DNA of 64,000 nt from Quillaja saponaria. Its lineage: Eukaryota; Streptophyta; Magnoliopsida; Fabales; Quillajaceae. The DNA lies in contig CM055615.1 of the NCBI GenBank assembly GCA_029379385.1, positions 6,138,001-6,202,000 on the forward strand, written 5' to 3'. Positions 1 to 12,882 of the stretch are shown one piece after another (position 1 is the stretch's first letter; each line of letters starts with the position of its first letter). Under the pieces are notes generated by a model. It did no database searches, had not been told where the DNA came from, and saw only the letters and a program-made list of their open reading frames with translations. The translations under genes and the position numbers were made by a program.

Positions 1-307
1 ACAACCCAAATTTCTTTTCAAAAGCACCTGTAGATTAGTTAATTCCTGATCAAATCCAATGTTCTATTATTTCACATGATTCACAATATGACCACTATGT
101 GTCATTGTGTCTAAATAAATACAAATGAATCTTTTGCACATTTATCATATAAGGCCAATAGACAATATGTTTGATAATCACAACTTGAAGTTTTATGATG
201 AATTAGAATGTGTTACTAAGTCCACATATGCTCTAGGTAACATACACAAACAAAGCAACAACGCCCTGTATTTATAGCCACAAACTTCTAAACCTAAGCT
301 CTGATAC
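1..307 (-). mobile_element. Leader of Tekay-like LTR element A
   Basis: On the minus strand this is the untranslated leader just downstream of the 5' LTR of element A. It aligns by eye, with many substitutions, to the leader at 20804-21090 on the plus strand and the one at 18590-18788 on the minus strand. Shared landmarks are the primer-binding site, a TTTGTTTG(T/C) stretch, and a GACACA(A/T)TGACACATAGT block. The gag-pol part of the element lies to the left, outside the window. Confidence 0.75.
295..307 (-). other. tRNA primer-binding site of element A
   Basis: Minus-strand GTATCAGAGCTTAG directly follows the LTR end GTGTGACA. TATCAGAGC is the core of the initiator-Met tRNA primer-binding site used by many plant LTR retrotransposons. 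The initial TGG is incomplete here (only one G remains), so priming may be impaired. The site fixes the orientation of the element. Confidence 0.75.
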
Positions 308-2860
308 TGTCACACCCCTCACGAAGACATTACTGGTTGGAGGATTGGATAACCAAACCTCCATAACCCTGACTTTGTTACAACTGAATACATATAACTC
401 TTGACTAAACCAATACATAAAAACAAATTTTATAAAACAAAAGTTAATAGTAAAAGTTTGTTTACTAAAACAAATAACAATTTACTGAAAATTTTGGTAG
501 AGGTTCTCTGCAATATAGAACATGCCTTAAAATACAAACAAGTACAACTGCCTATATATAACTAGATCACAATAACCATAGAATTACACAGAGGAGCTTT
601 GCTGCAATCATATCATAAATAATAAATAACTAGACTATTATATAACACAAAATTAGACAACTTACAGCTCTAGTGTGGCTGTAAATTTTTCATCATTTGG
701 CTTTAAGTATGAGATTTTGAAGAATTACTTTTCCAATAGATCATGAGCTTGGTGAAGCAATATACTAAAATCTTGTTACTAAAAAAAAAAATATCAACAA
801 AGAGGAGTGAGTCTTACAGACTCAGTGAGGGATAATCATACCAAAAAAGTACTAGTATCACTCAATAAATGTATATAATATGTAATTAATTAATATCAAC
901 ATATCATAAATTTCAAAACCACTAAGGTTACGCGTACACGATTATGGAAACATACCAAGCACAGTTAAAATAGTACTTTGTACAATCCAATTAAAATAAT
1001 CAAAATATTCAAAGCACACAAAGGGCTAATTGAGTAACTCAACCCAGCATATCAATCTCCTATCAGACAGTTTTGCGCCCACATACTAAACAAAATTATA
1101 GACAGTGTCACTGAAATTAGAATCACTAAAATACAGAATCATTGAATCTCTATATCTCTTCCAAATCCACCCACCGGGGCTGAGTTACTCAAATATCTTT
1201 TTAAAACATTTATCAGAATCATAATATCTTAAAACATCATAGGTGCACCCAAATTCTATTTTTGAAGTGAAACTCATTTCGGAAATAAAACATTTTTATT
1301 GGCCCTTATCAACCACAAACAAGTTCACACATCAAAATTATTCACTTTAGTCAATTATAGTAATATAATTCTTATTTACCACTATATAACATTTATATAT
1401 ATAAATACATCAAAATAATCAAACACACTAATCTAGCAACCAATGGTAATAGGTAACCACTCAGCATTAACTAATCTTGTTCGTCGTTTCCTCTTATACT
1501 CATTTGTGTCATCAGGGCCATAATAGAGTCTAGAACTAAAATTCATATATCCACATAATACTTAGTTCATAAATGTTATAATTATAATCTTTTAATTACG
1601 ATGCTTATATATCAAATCATATGAATATTTTGAAACTAAGTTCATTTATGTAGTTTAATCAACTCCTTGTAGGACAGTTGATTCCATATCATGTATGTAT
1701 TTTTTTTATAAATATACCTATCAAGAAATTAATATTAACTCATACTTTCAACATTTCTCATTTTCTAGCATTAACTCCAAGTTGAGTTACTTTTTTTTTG
1801 GATTTATCCAAGAGCTTGATTAATGCTATTTCAATATTAATACAATTAAATTCTAAAATTTATCTTTCCTTAATCACTTAACCATATTTCTTTATTCTTG
1901 CATTTATTTATTCACGTTTACATAATACTTAACTCTCAAGATCTCACTTTACCATGTTTCCCCTTTTAGGCATTTTTACACTATCATGTAGATATGATTA
2001 GTTTTAATTTACATACTTAACCAAATTTAATAAGCCTTAAACTCACATGATTCCCCATATGAACAAAATAGGGCACTCATACAATTCCTGGTTGCCAATC
2101 TTTGAATCCGATGCTTATAGAATTCTCATACTTGGGAAATAAATTATGAAACTTTACAGTATATCTTATAAATGTGTTAGGAACATTTCATATTCATAAC
2201 TCTATTCCTAATTCATCCATTAAGACCCCTTAACATCAGTTTTTCCAAAACAAGTATAGTTAGGACCAAAAATCATAATCATGACTTCCAACACCTCCAA
2301 AATACATATAATATAGAATTAAGATCTAAACCACTCCATAATCACCCCGTAATATGTTAGGAACAATTTTTATTCAGAGATCCTAAGCTAATTCTAAACA
2401 CCATCCCTGACGAAGTCTCCCGGGTTGACTAAAGCTCACCTAAAATCCTACATAGACCAAGCGACAATCTAACAGCTTTAACGATAAATATACTTAGAAC
2501 CAGGTTACAAAATTTTCCGTACATTATCTCCAAACTGCTAAGCTACATTTATTTTTAGAACTTTTAATTTAATTCAATCCTGGAAAAAATTAAAATACTA
2601 AATTTCTCTAACTTTTCTAATCTTCCCTACATGCCTTCAAAAATCATTTAACTCTCACTTTTAACACTTCACCCCACAAGTAAACATCCTTTGCTCATAA
2701 GTACCTACTTTCATCAAATCCTCAACTAACCACACTAATGATCCATTCTTTGCTCTTGTCTATGAACTTTTTATTCAAATTCCAATATTATCAATACAAT
2801 TAAATTAACCTTTATAATACTCATGTTCCCATTATTGAATTTAACTTAAATCAAGGTGGA
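308..2860 (-). mobile_element. 5' LTR of element A, 3' part (Tekay-like, Ty3-gypsy)
   Basis: The LTR begins on the plus strand with TGTCACACCCCTC and aligns along its length with the other LTRs of this family: 8350-11184 (plus), 12009-14289, 18792-20797, 26085-29804 and 46346-52534 (minus). Shared blocks include a CGGGGCTGAGTTACTC-like segment near 1170, a GGCCCTTATCAACCAC-like block near 1300 and AATCTAGCAACCAA near 1430. The family alignment fades at about 2850, where an unrelated Athila-like insertion starts. There is no coding content; short ORFs here are chance. Confidence 0.75.
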
Positions 2861-3919
2861 AAGAAAAGGGTAAACACCAAAGAAATTAGTAAAGCAATCA
2901 AAACTTATACTATGGAAAATAAATACGTAAACCTATAACACTTTGATACTCTGATTCTTTAAGCACTTTGCTTGTGTATAATTTTTTTTTTTTCACTTAG
3001 AATGCTGCATCTTTCTTGCACTTTTTCCTTTCTCTCATTTCTTTTTCTTTTCTTTCTTTCTTACTCTTTTTTTTATTTTTTATTTTTTTATAGAACACAA
3101 AAACACTCAAATTAAATATTTGAAGAAAAACTTGAAATTCATGCTCATATTTCTCCATACTTTTACACTTTTTCCATTGTAACTTCAACAATAATCACCA
3201 AACAAGTGTGTGATTGCTCCACTAAACCTAAGATAAGGTAGAAGTATATCATTAAGGTTGAGGCCTATATACTTGGTTAGACAACAAAGGAACAATTAAG
3301 CTCAAAAGAGTTCACTATTGGTTAAAATTTGTTGGGTTAGCTATTTAGGTTTAAAATATGTATTCCCTACTGCATTCATCATTTTCATGCATTCATATGA
3401 ATCAATGCAATCTCAACAAGATTTAAAGCAAGTCCTAGAGTTACACAATCACATAATGAATATCACTCAACAGAAATTATAGATTAACGTGTAAATTTCA
3501 ATCTTAGGCTCAAAACTCATATGGTGAAATGTCTACCAAATTAACAAGATATCCCATCAATTTCAATCTTATATATGAATTAAGTCTAGGCTGCAAGTTA
3601 ATTTAGTTCAATCAACCTATGTCTTTTTTCAAAACTTAATTTAATTTTTGCTTATGCCATACATATTCTCATAACCCTTAGAAAGAACCTATAAACACAC
3701 ATTCTAATAAAAAAAAGGCCCTAAATCCTCTCCCCACACATAATTCTTACATTATCCCCAATTTAAAACTAATATGCAAATAGGAGTAACGAAAAATAAT
3801 AACATTAGTAAAATTAAAAAAGAAAGGGAAAGAGATGCAAATCTGATGTTGTGGCAAGTTTGCCACCCTTGGATTGCCTTCCAAGCAGCACATTTGTTAA
3901 GCGTCGTTAGCCTGACTCA

Positions 3920-5200
3920 GAGCTCCCTTAATCAGCATAGGATGGATCATCCAACTCCACCTCCTTTACAATTTTCACTTGAAAACTCTCATAATAAGGC
4001 TTAAGCCTATGCCCGTTCACTTTGAACTCCTTATTTGTCTTCAAACTTCAAATTGTTATTGCACCATGAGGAAACACATTAATAACAAGAAAAGGTCTAA
4101 CTTGTTGAGAACATAACTTACTAGGAAGTAACTTAAGGCATGAATCGAATAGAAGAACTTTTTGTCCAACAACAAAGTTCTTCCTTAAGATCATCTTATC
4201 ATGAAAATCCTTAGTTTTGTCCACATTATATTAGTGACATCCTAATGGGTGTTTTATATGCTATTCTATAGGCCCAAAGTGCATCATTAAGCCTTAAATT
4301 CCAATCCTTCCTATTTGGATTCATGTTATTTTCTAGAATGGATTTAACCTCTTGATTTGATACTTCAACCTGTCCACTTGTTTGTGGATGGTATAACGTA
4401 AAGATTTTGTGTGTAACACTGTATTTCCTCAATAAAGCTTTAAATGATCGATTACAAAAATGACTTCCTCCATCGCTAATAATTACTCTTGGTGCTCCAA
4501 ATCTTGCAAAGATATTAATCTTCATAAAATCTACAACCACTTTTGAATCATTAGTATAGGTGGCTTGTGCTTCCATCCATTTCGACACATAAGCAATAGC
4601 AAGAAGTAAGTAAAGATTACCATATGAAGAAAGTCCCATAAACTCAATTCCCCAAAGCATCAAAGATTTCAATAGTAAGTATAGGTGTTTGGGGCATTTG
4701 ATTTTGTGCACCCAAGTTACCTATTGTTTGACAGCGATCACATGATTTGCAAAAGTAGAATACATCTTTGAACAATTTAGGCCAGTAAAATCCATTCTCA
4801 AATACCTTGAGAGCTATTCTTTTTGCTCCAATGTGTCCCTCACATTCATAAGAGTGACAAAAAGTTAAGATATGAAAATTTAGACCTAGGTACACACCTT
4901 CTTATCACTTGATTAGTGTAATACTGCCATAAATATGGATCGTCCCGAGCATACTGCCATACAGTCTTCTTTAGTTTATCTCTTTGAGCCCGAGACAAAT
5001 CATCTTGTATTTTCTTGGTGACAAAGTAATTCACAATGTCAGCATACCAAGGAACCAAAATTTTCCAAAGAAAATAGTTGCTCACTTGGAAAGTCTTCAC
5101 GTAAAGGTAGAACATCCTCATCTTGAACAAGGTGACTCAAGTGGCTGCCAACTACATTATCACTTCCCTTTTTGTCTTTTAATCTTTTGCTATTAAACAA
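3920..5200 (-). pseudogene. Integrase remnant, Athila/Tat lineage
   Basis: This is the end of an RNase H region plus the integrase of a Ty3-gypsy element; integrase joins retroelement DNA to the chromosome. Going down the minus strand: about 5200-4900 carries an RNase H/integrase linker (PWYADIVNYFVTKK, DDLSRAQRDKLKK). About 4895-4740 has the zinc-binding part (CHSYECEGHIGAKR, CKSCDRCQ). 4711-4226 has the catalytic core (IEFMGLSSYGN, where the first Asp is replaced by Glu; IISDGGSHFCN with the second Asp; HPQTSGQVEVSNQEVKSILE with the Glu). About 4220-3920 holds a frameshifted C-terminal segment ending in an EVELDDP-like peptide. The phrase YVSKWMEAQAT and the 3' flank point to Athila/Tat. 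Frame changes and stops separate the segments, so no functional protein is possible. Confidence 0.8.
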
Positions 5201-5214
5201 CCCTAAAATACACT

Positions 5215-6395
5215 CTTAAGATTTAACTTAATAACATCTCTAAGAAATAGAAAGATAGCTGAAGCCAAGCAATAAACACATAGGCTTGATTCATTTAACT
5301 TAGTCCGTGTTCTTCACAGCAATTATAAACTACTATTTACTGCATATGTTAGAATCATCAACCAATTATGGACTTGATTATTCTAAACTAGCAATAGGTA
5401 ATATTTTTTGATCAATTAGTTGCACACCTAATCAACAAATCATACAACCATGACAATTATAATAGAAGAACACAAGATACTTGAATTGAATAATTAAATT
5501 AAAATGAAGAACAAATTAGATCTTACAATGCAATCCCACGGTTTCAGTACTCTTTTTATCAGAAAAGAAGATTTAGCAACTTATAAATGTGAAAACGATA
5601 AATAAACTCTAAAAGTGTTTACTGACTTCGAAAAAATTGATACATAAAACTCTCTTAAAGGTAAGAGAGTATTTATATACTAATTAGAAGAAATAAATAC
5701 TCTGTAATTCTAATTTAACTTGAAGTCCTTATTAGATTGGGGTCTTAGTACTGAACTCTTCCTTCGATTAGAATTCCTATCTTACCTTCAAAATAGGTCC
5801 AAATACAAGATATGCCTGTCATCCTTATACCAATATGAATAGGAAGTTTAGATAAGTACAGAATGTCACTGCAGCGCATACTTCCTAGGTGTTGTAGTGC
5901 CTTTCTCTTCTATCTTCCAATGAAGTCATCTTTCATTTAGCACTGCGACTTCCATCTTTGCACACTACGGCTCAACGCCCACTAACTTCAAACCTTTAAA
6001 ACTGGGAACAAGTGCACTGCGGCTTCAAATTTGCCACGTTGTGGCCTGATTCTCTCTTACATGATTGTATAAAATCCACAAAATATGGCATTGAAATAGG
6101 ATGGTGTGGCATTGGGCTTTCTGACTTAAGCTTATTTTCTTCTTATTAGGTGTTGCTGTGGCATGTGAGCTATGTTGCGACACCACGTCATTGAATCCTA
6201 CTTCAGTTTGGACATGGACAACATCCTTCTAGCTTCTTTTGTGCTAATTGTGTTCCATTTATCCAACTAATGTTCTTTAATCAGATTTAACACCTGAAAT
6301 CATAAATATAAACATTTATAAGTTTATTAGCACAAAATCATACTCAAAATAACAATAGGAATCAATGAGATTTAAAATTTATTAAACTCCTATCA
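5215..6395 (-). mobile_element. Possible LTR of the Athila-like fragment
   Basis: Reading the minus strand from 6395, the sequence opens with TGATAGGAGTTTAATAAA and soon has a TTTATGATTTCAG intron-acceptor-like stretch, a layout seen in Athila/Tat LTR and leader regions. The inner end near 5215 is placed only because recognisable pol sequence starts below it. There is no second copy in the window to prove that it is an LTR. It could instead be a leader or an unrelated insertion. Confidence 0.35.
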
Positions 6396-7705
6396 TTACA
6401 TAGTCTTGGTATGAATATGCCTAATCCAATTCTAAAACTCCCTTTCATTCATATCTTTTCTACTTTCAAGTCTTAAATATCATTAGTCTAACTAGTAATC
6501 TTACCTTCTTAATTAAATCAATAGGAATTCCAAACATCAACTTAATTTCAATTAAGTGTTTACCAAAAACTTGAATTTTACAGCTCCAATATTCATGTTC
6601 TTGAATTTAGAAAGAATACTTTTTCAATAATCAAATGATCATCGCACAAGTTCTTAAATCCTAAACTTTTACTCACAATTTCTCTTAATCTTTAGTTTTA
6701 ACTAATCAAATAACCAAGATATAAGAAGATCAACCAACCCATAAACTAACTAGCTACTAAACAAGCTTACTAACAACTAGCAAGCACACGGCAAGGAAGG
6801 AAAAATAAAAATAAAATCTGCACCTAGCCTCCTTTACCTTCACGACTAAAATAAATGTTGCTAAAGATGTGGGAGCTGCCTTCCTTTCCTTAACAAGAAG
6901 AGGCTGGAAACAGAGCACAACCAGCTTTCTTACTCCTACCTTTACCTACAAAACGCAACTCCAACCAAGCTTATGGCAATGCCAAAAATTCCAAGAGTAT
7001 AGCTAAAAAGATGTTTTACAGTATGCTAACTCACCTTTAGCCAAGATGTTGCCAACACCTTTAAAAGCAACACACTTTCAGCCCTTTCCCCCCTTCGAAG
7101 ACCCAAAGCTCAATAACTGGTATTAATTTTAAGGGAGGAAAGAAGAAACTTCAATCACTAAAAATAAGGGACATTTCTCTGCTGCTCCATGATCAAAGAA
7201 GGAAAAAAAAAAAAAAAAAAAAAAAACAAGAATAGGGCAAGACTTTTGGCAAGTAGACAAGAAGAACAAGAAAGAGTGAAAGTTGGTAGATGCTTTAAGG
7301 AAGGAAAAGGAACTTTAAAGGACATGAAAAGTCAAAATAGGAAAGGAGTAAAGTTACAATTGCTTTTCGAATGAGTGGTGTATAATAAATCTCCATTTTA
7401 ATATATATATATATGTACATATCTATATTTATCTATCTTTTCAATTAACTTCTGTTTATTTACTCTATACATACACTTAACTAAAAATTCACATAGAACA
7501 AAAATCAAGAATTAAAATCAAAGTCAACCTAACTTATGATACATATTTATTCTTGTTATATATACATATATATACATCTATATATATATATATATATGTA
7601 TATATATGTGAATAGTTATTCACCTTAATTTTATTTTTATTTATCTAATTACAATGAGTTACGTATAACCACTTTAAAGGTATGTAAAAATATCGGGTTA
7701 TCACA
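6396..7705 (-). mobile_element. 5' LTR of element A, 5' part
   Basis: The LTR family resumes after the Athila-like block and runs to 7705, where the minus strand starts TGTGATAACCCGATATTTTTACATACC. That start matches the plus-strand LTR start at 8350. It includes a long poly-A run at about 7203-7225 and TA-rich microsatellite stretches at 7400-7430 and 7560-7610. The adjacent plus-strand bases 7706-7710 (GGTAA) would be one target duplication; its partner lies outside the window. Confidence 0.75.
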
Positions 7706-8090
7706 GGTAAGTAGAGGCCATATGAGATAGAGTTTTGAAGGTCAACTGTAGGTGGCGTTGTTGAGTAGCCCTCGATCATTTAAAGTTCCAATATGACCTA
7801 CTTGTGGTATTAGGCACACCGGGTAGTTTAGGCAAAAATGGGGCACATATTTTAGATGTGGAGCTATGGATACTCATCAGGTATTGTCCATGGATATAAG
7901 GGCTGTCTACTTCAACCTGGACATTTCATTCAGTGCAGGGTAGACCTCAGTTCCCTGTGACCCCCACTAGATCTCTAAAAGGTCGTGGTATATTTGTTAG
8001 AGGTTCATCAATTGCACATGATGCATAGGCTTCAAATACAGTGGTGTTAGGTAGATTGTCACTTATTCAGTTAGGGTTAAAATATTAGTC
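7706..8090 (+). pseudogene. Gag zinc-knuckle remnant of element B (plus strand)
   Basis: Gag would form the particle that packages element RNA. This stretch resembles the zinc-knuckle end of gag in the related plus-strand copy at 22640-22990. Pieces read CHTCGIRHTG, then FRCGAMDTHQ, corresponding to CGNGHTRQC and CFKCGTIDHH in that copy, and later a RGSS-like tail. Stops and frame changes are frequent. It abuts element A at 7705, so the rest of gag is presumably left of the window, on the other side of that insertion. Protease, RT, RNase H and integrase are absent after it, which implies a large internal deletion. Confidence 0.6.
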
Positions 8091-8199
8091 AATCTTGAAG
8101 ATATGCATTCCTAACAGATTAACTTATGTTGTGGGGAAATTTAATTGTCTTAGTTCATTTCTTTAAAATAGTCTTTAATAAAAACGTACATTGATCAAC

Positions 8200-8349
8200 T
8201 AATCTATAAATTTCGATCAAAAATTGAAACCATGTGGGTACTCGAAGTTACAATGAAGCAATAATATCTAAATCTACATATTCATACCCTTTTTGTTTGT
8301 ATCTTTTCTTTATTGAAATTTGGGACAAATTCCTTTTAAGGGGGGAGAC
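8200..8349 (+). mobile_element. Element B 3' end: chromodomain tail and polypurine tract
   Basis: Just before the 3' LTR the plus strand encodes a decayed peptide (ACAATGAAGCAATAATATCT) equivalent to the chromodomain tail MRQQYLYLFE of the element at 14361-14470. A purine run AAGGGGGGAGAC at 8338-8349 immediately precedes TGTTATAACCCG; it is the polypurine tract that primes plus-strand synthesis. This layout supports a chromovirus (Tekay/Del) assignment. Confidence 0.7.
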
Positions 8350-8457
8350 TGTTATAACCCGATAATTTAACATACACTTTAAAATGTTTATACGTACCTT
8401 GTGTGACTAGATGGATATAATTTTACTTAAATTAGAATTAAAATAAATAAATACTTA

Positions 8458-8489
<32 letters not shown>

Positions 8490-11184
8490 CATATAATTAG
8501 GAAATTAATTTTTTCACTATATCATTGGTTGATTTTAAGAACTTGAAGTTACATATGTAATTTTTATTGATGTGTGCAAAAAGGGTGTAAACCAAAGGGT
8601 AATCTATAAACATTACATATAAAACACATGTGATAAGATTTAATACAGACCACATAATGAGGACTTTTTGACTCCTTTGACCTTACATTTTTTTATTATT
8701 TTATTCTTATACTTGTTTTATTTTTCTTCACCTAAATTATTTCCTTCACTTTTGGCTTCCACCACCTTTCCCTGCTCTTTCAATTTCTTGTTTTGTTCAA
8801 CTAAGACTTTCCTTAATTTCAAGCTTGCTCTTCACTTGGCAGCCAACTTCCTTCCTCTTCCTTCTTCCTCCTCTTGCTGTTTCCATAGCTTACTTAGGCC
8901 TTAAAGTTCTAGCTGTTTTCCGCCTTGTAGTAGACTAGGAAGCTTGTTGTATTGGCCATGTAAAGAGAGAACTGTCTTGTTTCATGGTAGCAGCTGCCAT
9001 GTAAGTGTGGTGTGTGTTTTTGCCATGCAAAAGGTGTTGTACCTCACTAGTAAACCTATAGCAGGTGGGATTTTATGGGAGTGCAGCCGTGAAGAGTTAA
9101 GATGAAGGCAGCCACTTCTTTGAATGGGTTCTTGACTTTATTAGCACTTTTCTTATTCAATCAAGAGTCTAGATTAATAAGGGTATGAATTTCCCATAAA
9201 ACAATTTAGTTAGGGTTTGAGTTAGAGTGATCAAGTTGTGTTTGAGGAATTATATAAATTGAAATAAGAAAGCTTGGAATTTAATTAAATTCATGGTGGA
9301 AAATACATAATTCAAGTATTTAGTAAACTTTAGGTAGTTGATTTAAACTGAATACCATAATTGAAAAATGAGTTGTATAAGGGTTGATTAAATTTTGTTG
9401 ATTGGGAAAATATATATTTATTTGAACTTACTTATATATATGAATTAGGATAAAATATGCATGAAAGGTATTCGACAAAAGGCTTAAGAAAAATAAAATG
9501 TTAACATATGCATAAACGTTAATTTAAAAAGGTTTAAATTGAAAGTAGCTAATTAAGAAATATGAAATTGGACTATGTTATTGTTAAATTAAAGAATTTG
9601 AATTCTTGAATGATTTGAAATAATTAACTTTACTTTAAATCTAATAATTAGAGTTTGAGTAATGTTGAATTAGTGAATTGTGTAGAATTTCTTAGTGCAT
9701 GTATGTATATATATATATATATACACATTCAAGGAACGTAAACACACTTTTAAGATAGTCTGTAAAATGTTTTAAGGAAGTGCTTTCCAAGTAATGCATT
9801 AAGTGAATATATATATATGTAGGATTGAGAAATAGTAATGTTAATTATAAATGATTACTCTAAATAATATATGATTATATGATTTTCAGCTTTGGAGCGT
9901 GTCGTGGATATACTGACACATTTACAGTCTAAACGAGATGACGAACGAAATTCGTGAACTTTGTGAATGGTTAACTGCTATCTTTTGGTTGCTAGATTAA
10001 TGTGTTTGATTGTTTTGATGTATTTATATATATATATATATAGATTATATAGTGGTAAATAAAAATTATATTGCTATGATTAACTTACTTCAATTATGTT
10101 TGATGTTTCAAATTGTTTGTGGTTGATAAGGGCTAATAAAATGTTTTTCTTTAAGAAATGATTTTTACTTCTAAAATAGAATCTTGATGCACCTACAATG
10201 TTTTGAGATATTTTGATTCTGATAAGTGTTTTTAAAAGTATTCGAGTAACTCAGCCCCGGATGGGTAGATTTGGAGGAGGCATGGAAATTCAATGATTCC
10301 GTATTTCAGTGATTCTGATATTGTTGATTTTGTTTATGATTTTGTTTGGTGAGCGGGTGCAGAACTGCCTGGTGGGAGATTGGTGTGTGAGGTTGAGTTA
10401 CTCTATTAGCCTTTTGGTTTCTTTGTGTGTTTTGCATGATTTGAATGTTTGATTTCCTGGTTATGCAAATGTATTTCATGAAAGTTGTTTGAATAATTTT
10501 AAGTTTTCATAGTTACATCCGTGTGAAATTAATTTATTATAAAATTTATATTATTATGAAATTATTTGATTTATATATATTATTTATCCTATATATCAAT
10601 TACTTATGTTAGGTAATGCTAGTATCATTTGGGTATATTTTTCCATTCATTTAGCTTATAAGATTCACCATTCCATTATTGATTTTTTTTTTTTTAGTAA
10701 TAGGGTCTTAAGGGAGAACTATTACTAATACTGGGCTTGCCACGTGTTTGGTGGCAAGATATATTCAAAATTTCATACTTAAAGTCAAAGATGAAAGTTT
10801 ACAGTCACACTAGAGCTGTGGCTGTGTCTAATCTTATTTTGTGTAATAGTCTAGTTATTTATTATTGTGATGAGAAATAGAGCAGAGCTCCTTGTGAACT
10901 TTGTTGTTGTTGTTGTTGTTATTGTTATTGTATAAAAATAGGAGTATATATTGTTTATATTATATAAGCTTATTTCACTTTATGGGAAACCTCTGCTGAA
11001 ATTTTCAACAAATGTTATGTATTCAATAGCAAGTCTATGTTTTTAATTTAATTCAGTAAATTTTTTTCTTGTTTTTAAATATAATTGTTCGAGAGTCATA
11101 TCTGTTCAGTTATGGTAAAGTCAAGGTTACCAAGTCTGATTATCTAATCTTCTAGCTAGTTATACATTCATGAGTAGTGTGACA
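8350..11184 (+). mobile_element. 3' LTR of element B (Tekay-like), 2.8 kb
   Basis: It runs from TGTTATAACCCG (8350), directly after the polypurine tract, to GTGTGACA (11184). It is the plus-strand counterpart of the minus LTRs in this window. For example, 10130-10270 (GATAAGGGCTAATAAAATG through AACTCAGCCCCGG) mirrors 1160-1310. A (GTT)n run lies at about 10902-10922. ORFs within it (for example 8668-8904) are low-complexity and conserved in no other copy, so I do not call genes. Confidence 0.8.
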
Positions 11185-11832
11185 CAAGCTTAATCTAAAC
11201 TTGTTGGAATCCATAATATTGTAAAGTGAATCACCCAAACACATAAACTCTAGCATTGAAATAAAAGGGTCTGATTTAGTTTGACCGAACACACACAGTT
11301 ATAGTCTTTCCCTGAGCTAAGAAACCCTTTCATAATGGGAATACATCTAATTCACATAACTCTTAGTTCTATTCACCACGATCCATAGAGTACCATCAAC
11401 AATGCGATTGAACACCGGCAACGTCGATGAACCCACTATACAAAACATAGTCCAAACTATGTACCTTGCTTCACGATACACCTGAATAACATAACAATGT
11501 TTCCTATAATGATTGTTCTGAAGAGGAAAGGTTCAGAGAGTGGATAAAGTGGAAAATAATATAGGGTGGTCAAATTCTTAGGTGACCTACCAGAAACAAA
11601 CCCAGAATCCAAAATCCATACACAACCCTTAATTTCAGACTATATGTTGACTCCATAATCAATTAGAATACCTGAAATTCAGTGAATTCAAGCCATTTTG
11701 TTAGAAACATTATAAATTATAAAAGAAATCAAAGAAAGTTTAAATTCTTGATGCTATAATACCTTAATTTGATTTTGAATCATTTATATTCCCTGGAGCA
11801 TATCTGTATGAAAGAGAGAGAGGCAAAGAAAA
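11185..11832. other. Unassigned spacer
   Basis: This lies between the end of element B's LTR and a CACTA-like terminus. It is slightly less AT-rich around 11280-11480. I see no coherent reading frame longer than chance and no recognisable motif. It may be old host sequence into which element B inserted. Confidence 0.4.
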
Positions 11833-12008
11833 CACTATAACAAATTGCCATATTTGCGTCTACAAAAAAATCAGACTCAGTAAATGCAGATGAAAAAATA
11901 ACTTGTGTTTGCAAAAATGTAGGCTCAAATAGTTCCAAAAAAATAAAATTCTAGACACTGATACGTATCTTGTTGAGGCTGTTTGGCGCCATATTTCGTG
12001 ATTGAATT
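11833..12008 (+). mobile_element. Truncated CACTA-like transposon terminus
   Basis: The plus strand starts CACTATAACAAATTGCC, a CACTA-type terminal inverted repeat start. It is followed by short units such as GCGTCTAC and AATGCAGATG that resemble the repeats at 53255-53900. It is cut at 12009 by the minus-strand LTR element C. No opposite terminus was seen, so identification rests on the terminus and the repeat style. Confidence 0.4.
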
Positions 12009-12858
12009 TATCACACCTTGCATGGAGGCATAATTGGCTGGAGGATGGATAACCAAATCTCCATAACCTTGACTCTAAATCAAAAGAATTACATATAACC
12101 ACTTACTCAAATAAAAGTTAAAAGAAAGTTTTATAGAAATACAACTATATATAAACACGTTTACTGAAAGGAGCAGTAGTTTAAATAAAATTTTGGCAGA
12201 GGTTCCCTATAAAGTGAAACATGTCCATTAATACAAATAGTATGTAGATCCTGATTATACACAACAATAACAACATTAACATTAACACCATATCAAGAAG
12301 GAGCTCTACTTTATTTTCACGTAAGAAAAACCAACCACCTAAGCTATTACACATTTCAAAAGTTCATGGCTTATGCTCTAATGTCCATTATCCCTAGCAT
12401 TAAGATTGTGCTTTCAAGTGAAAATCTTGTCGTAGTAGTAATCAGCCAGTCAAGTTTAGGTCGAAGAAGCTTGTTGAGATCCTGGTGCTATAGAAAACAT
12501 AAATAACAAAGCATTAGCCATAAAGACTCAAGTGAGTAAAAAGCATACCCAGATGGTACCATAATCAATCAACATATAATTATAAGACATCTGCATAATA
12601 GTTTCACATTAGTCAAACTTACAATGCAATTCAAATTCACATGTAAATATATATAAAATGCAAAACCAAAATCAATATGACTCACAAAAGATCATATTTC
12701 AAACAAATCAAGCAGAGCATCTAAAAGGCTAATAATCAAAGTAACTCAGCCACTGCACTACCATGTACATATCTTCCTTGAGGCTTTCTGCTCCTGCACA
12801 CTAATAATATACATAAACTTCTCACATAAGCTCCTTAGGATTGAATTACTTAATAATT

Positions 12859-12882
12859 TTACACACACACACACACACACAC
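12859..12882 (+). repeat. (CA)n microsatellite
   Basis: About a dozen ACACAC units in a row lie inside the 3' LTR of element C. The 67-codon ORF crossing it is an artefact of the repeat. Confidence 0.9.

Larger units (their letters stand above)
2861..6395 (-). mobile_element. Athila/Tat-like Ty3-gypsy fragment nested in LTR A
   Basis: This block interrupts the LTR of element A. It contains, in minus-strand order, a possible LTR (about 6395 to 5215), the tail of the RNase H region, an integrase with zinc-binding and catalytic parts, an integrase C-terminal region, and the 3' untranslated segment typical of Athila/Tat elements (an 'ATAATGTAAG...GTGTGGGGAGAGG' purine-rich stretch near 3720-3760). 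Gag, protease and most of the reverse transcriptase are missing. No matching 3' LTR was found at the low-coordinate end, so it is a deleted remnant. Edges are approximate and no target duplication was recognised. Confidence 0.6.

Noticed and set aside
8668..8904. 78-codon hydrophobic ORF resembling a small membrane protein
   Set aside because: Product of a T/C-rich LTR tract; the same tract in other copies is not open.
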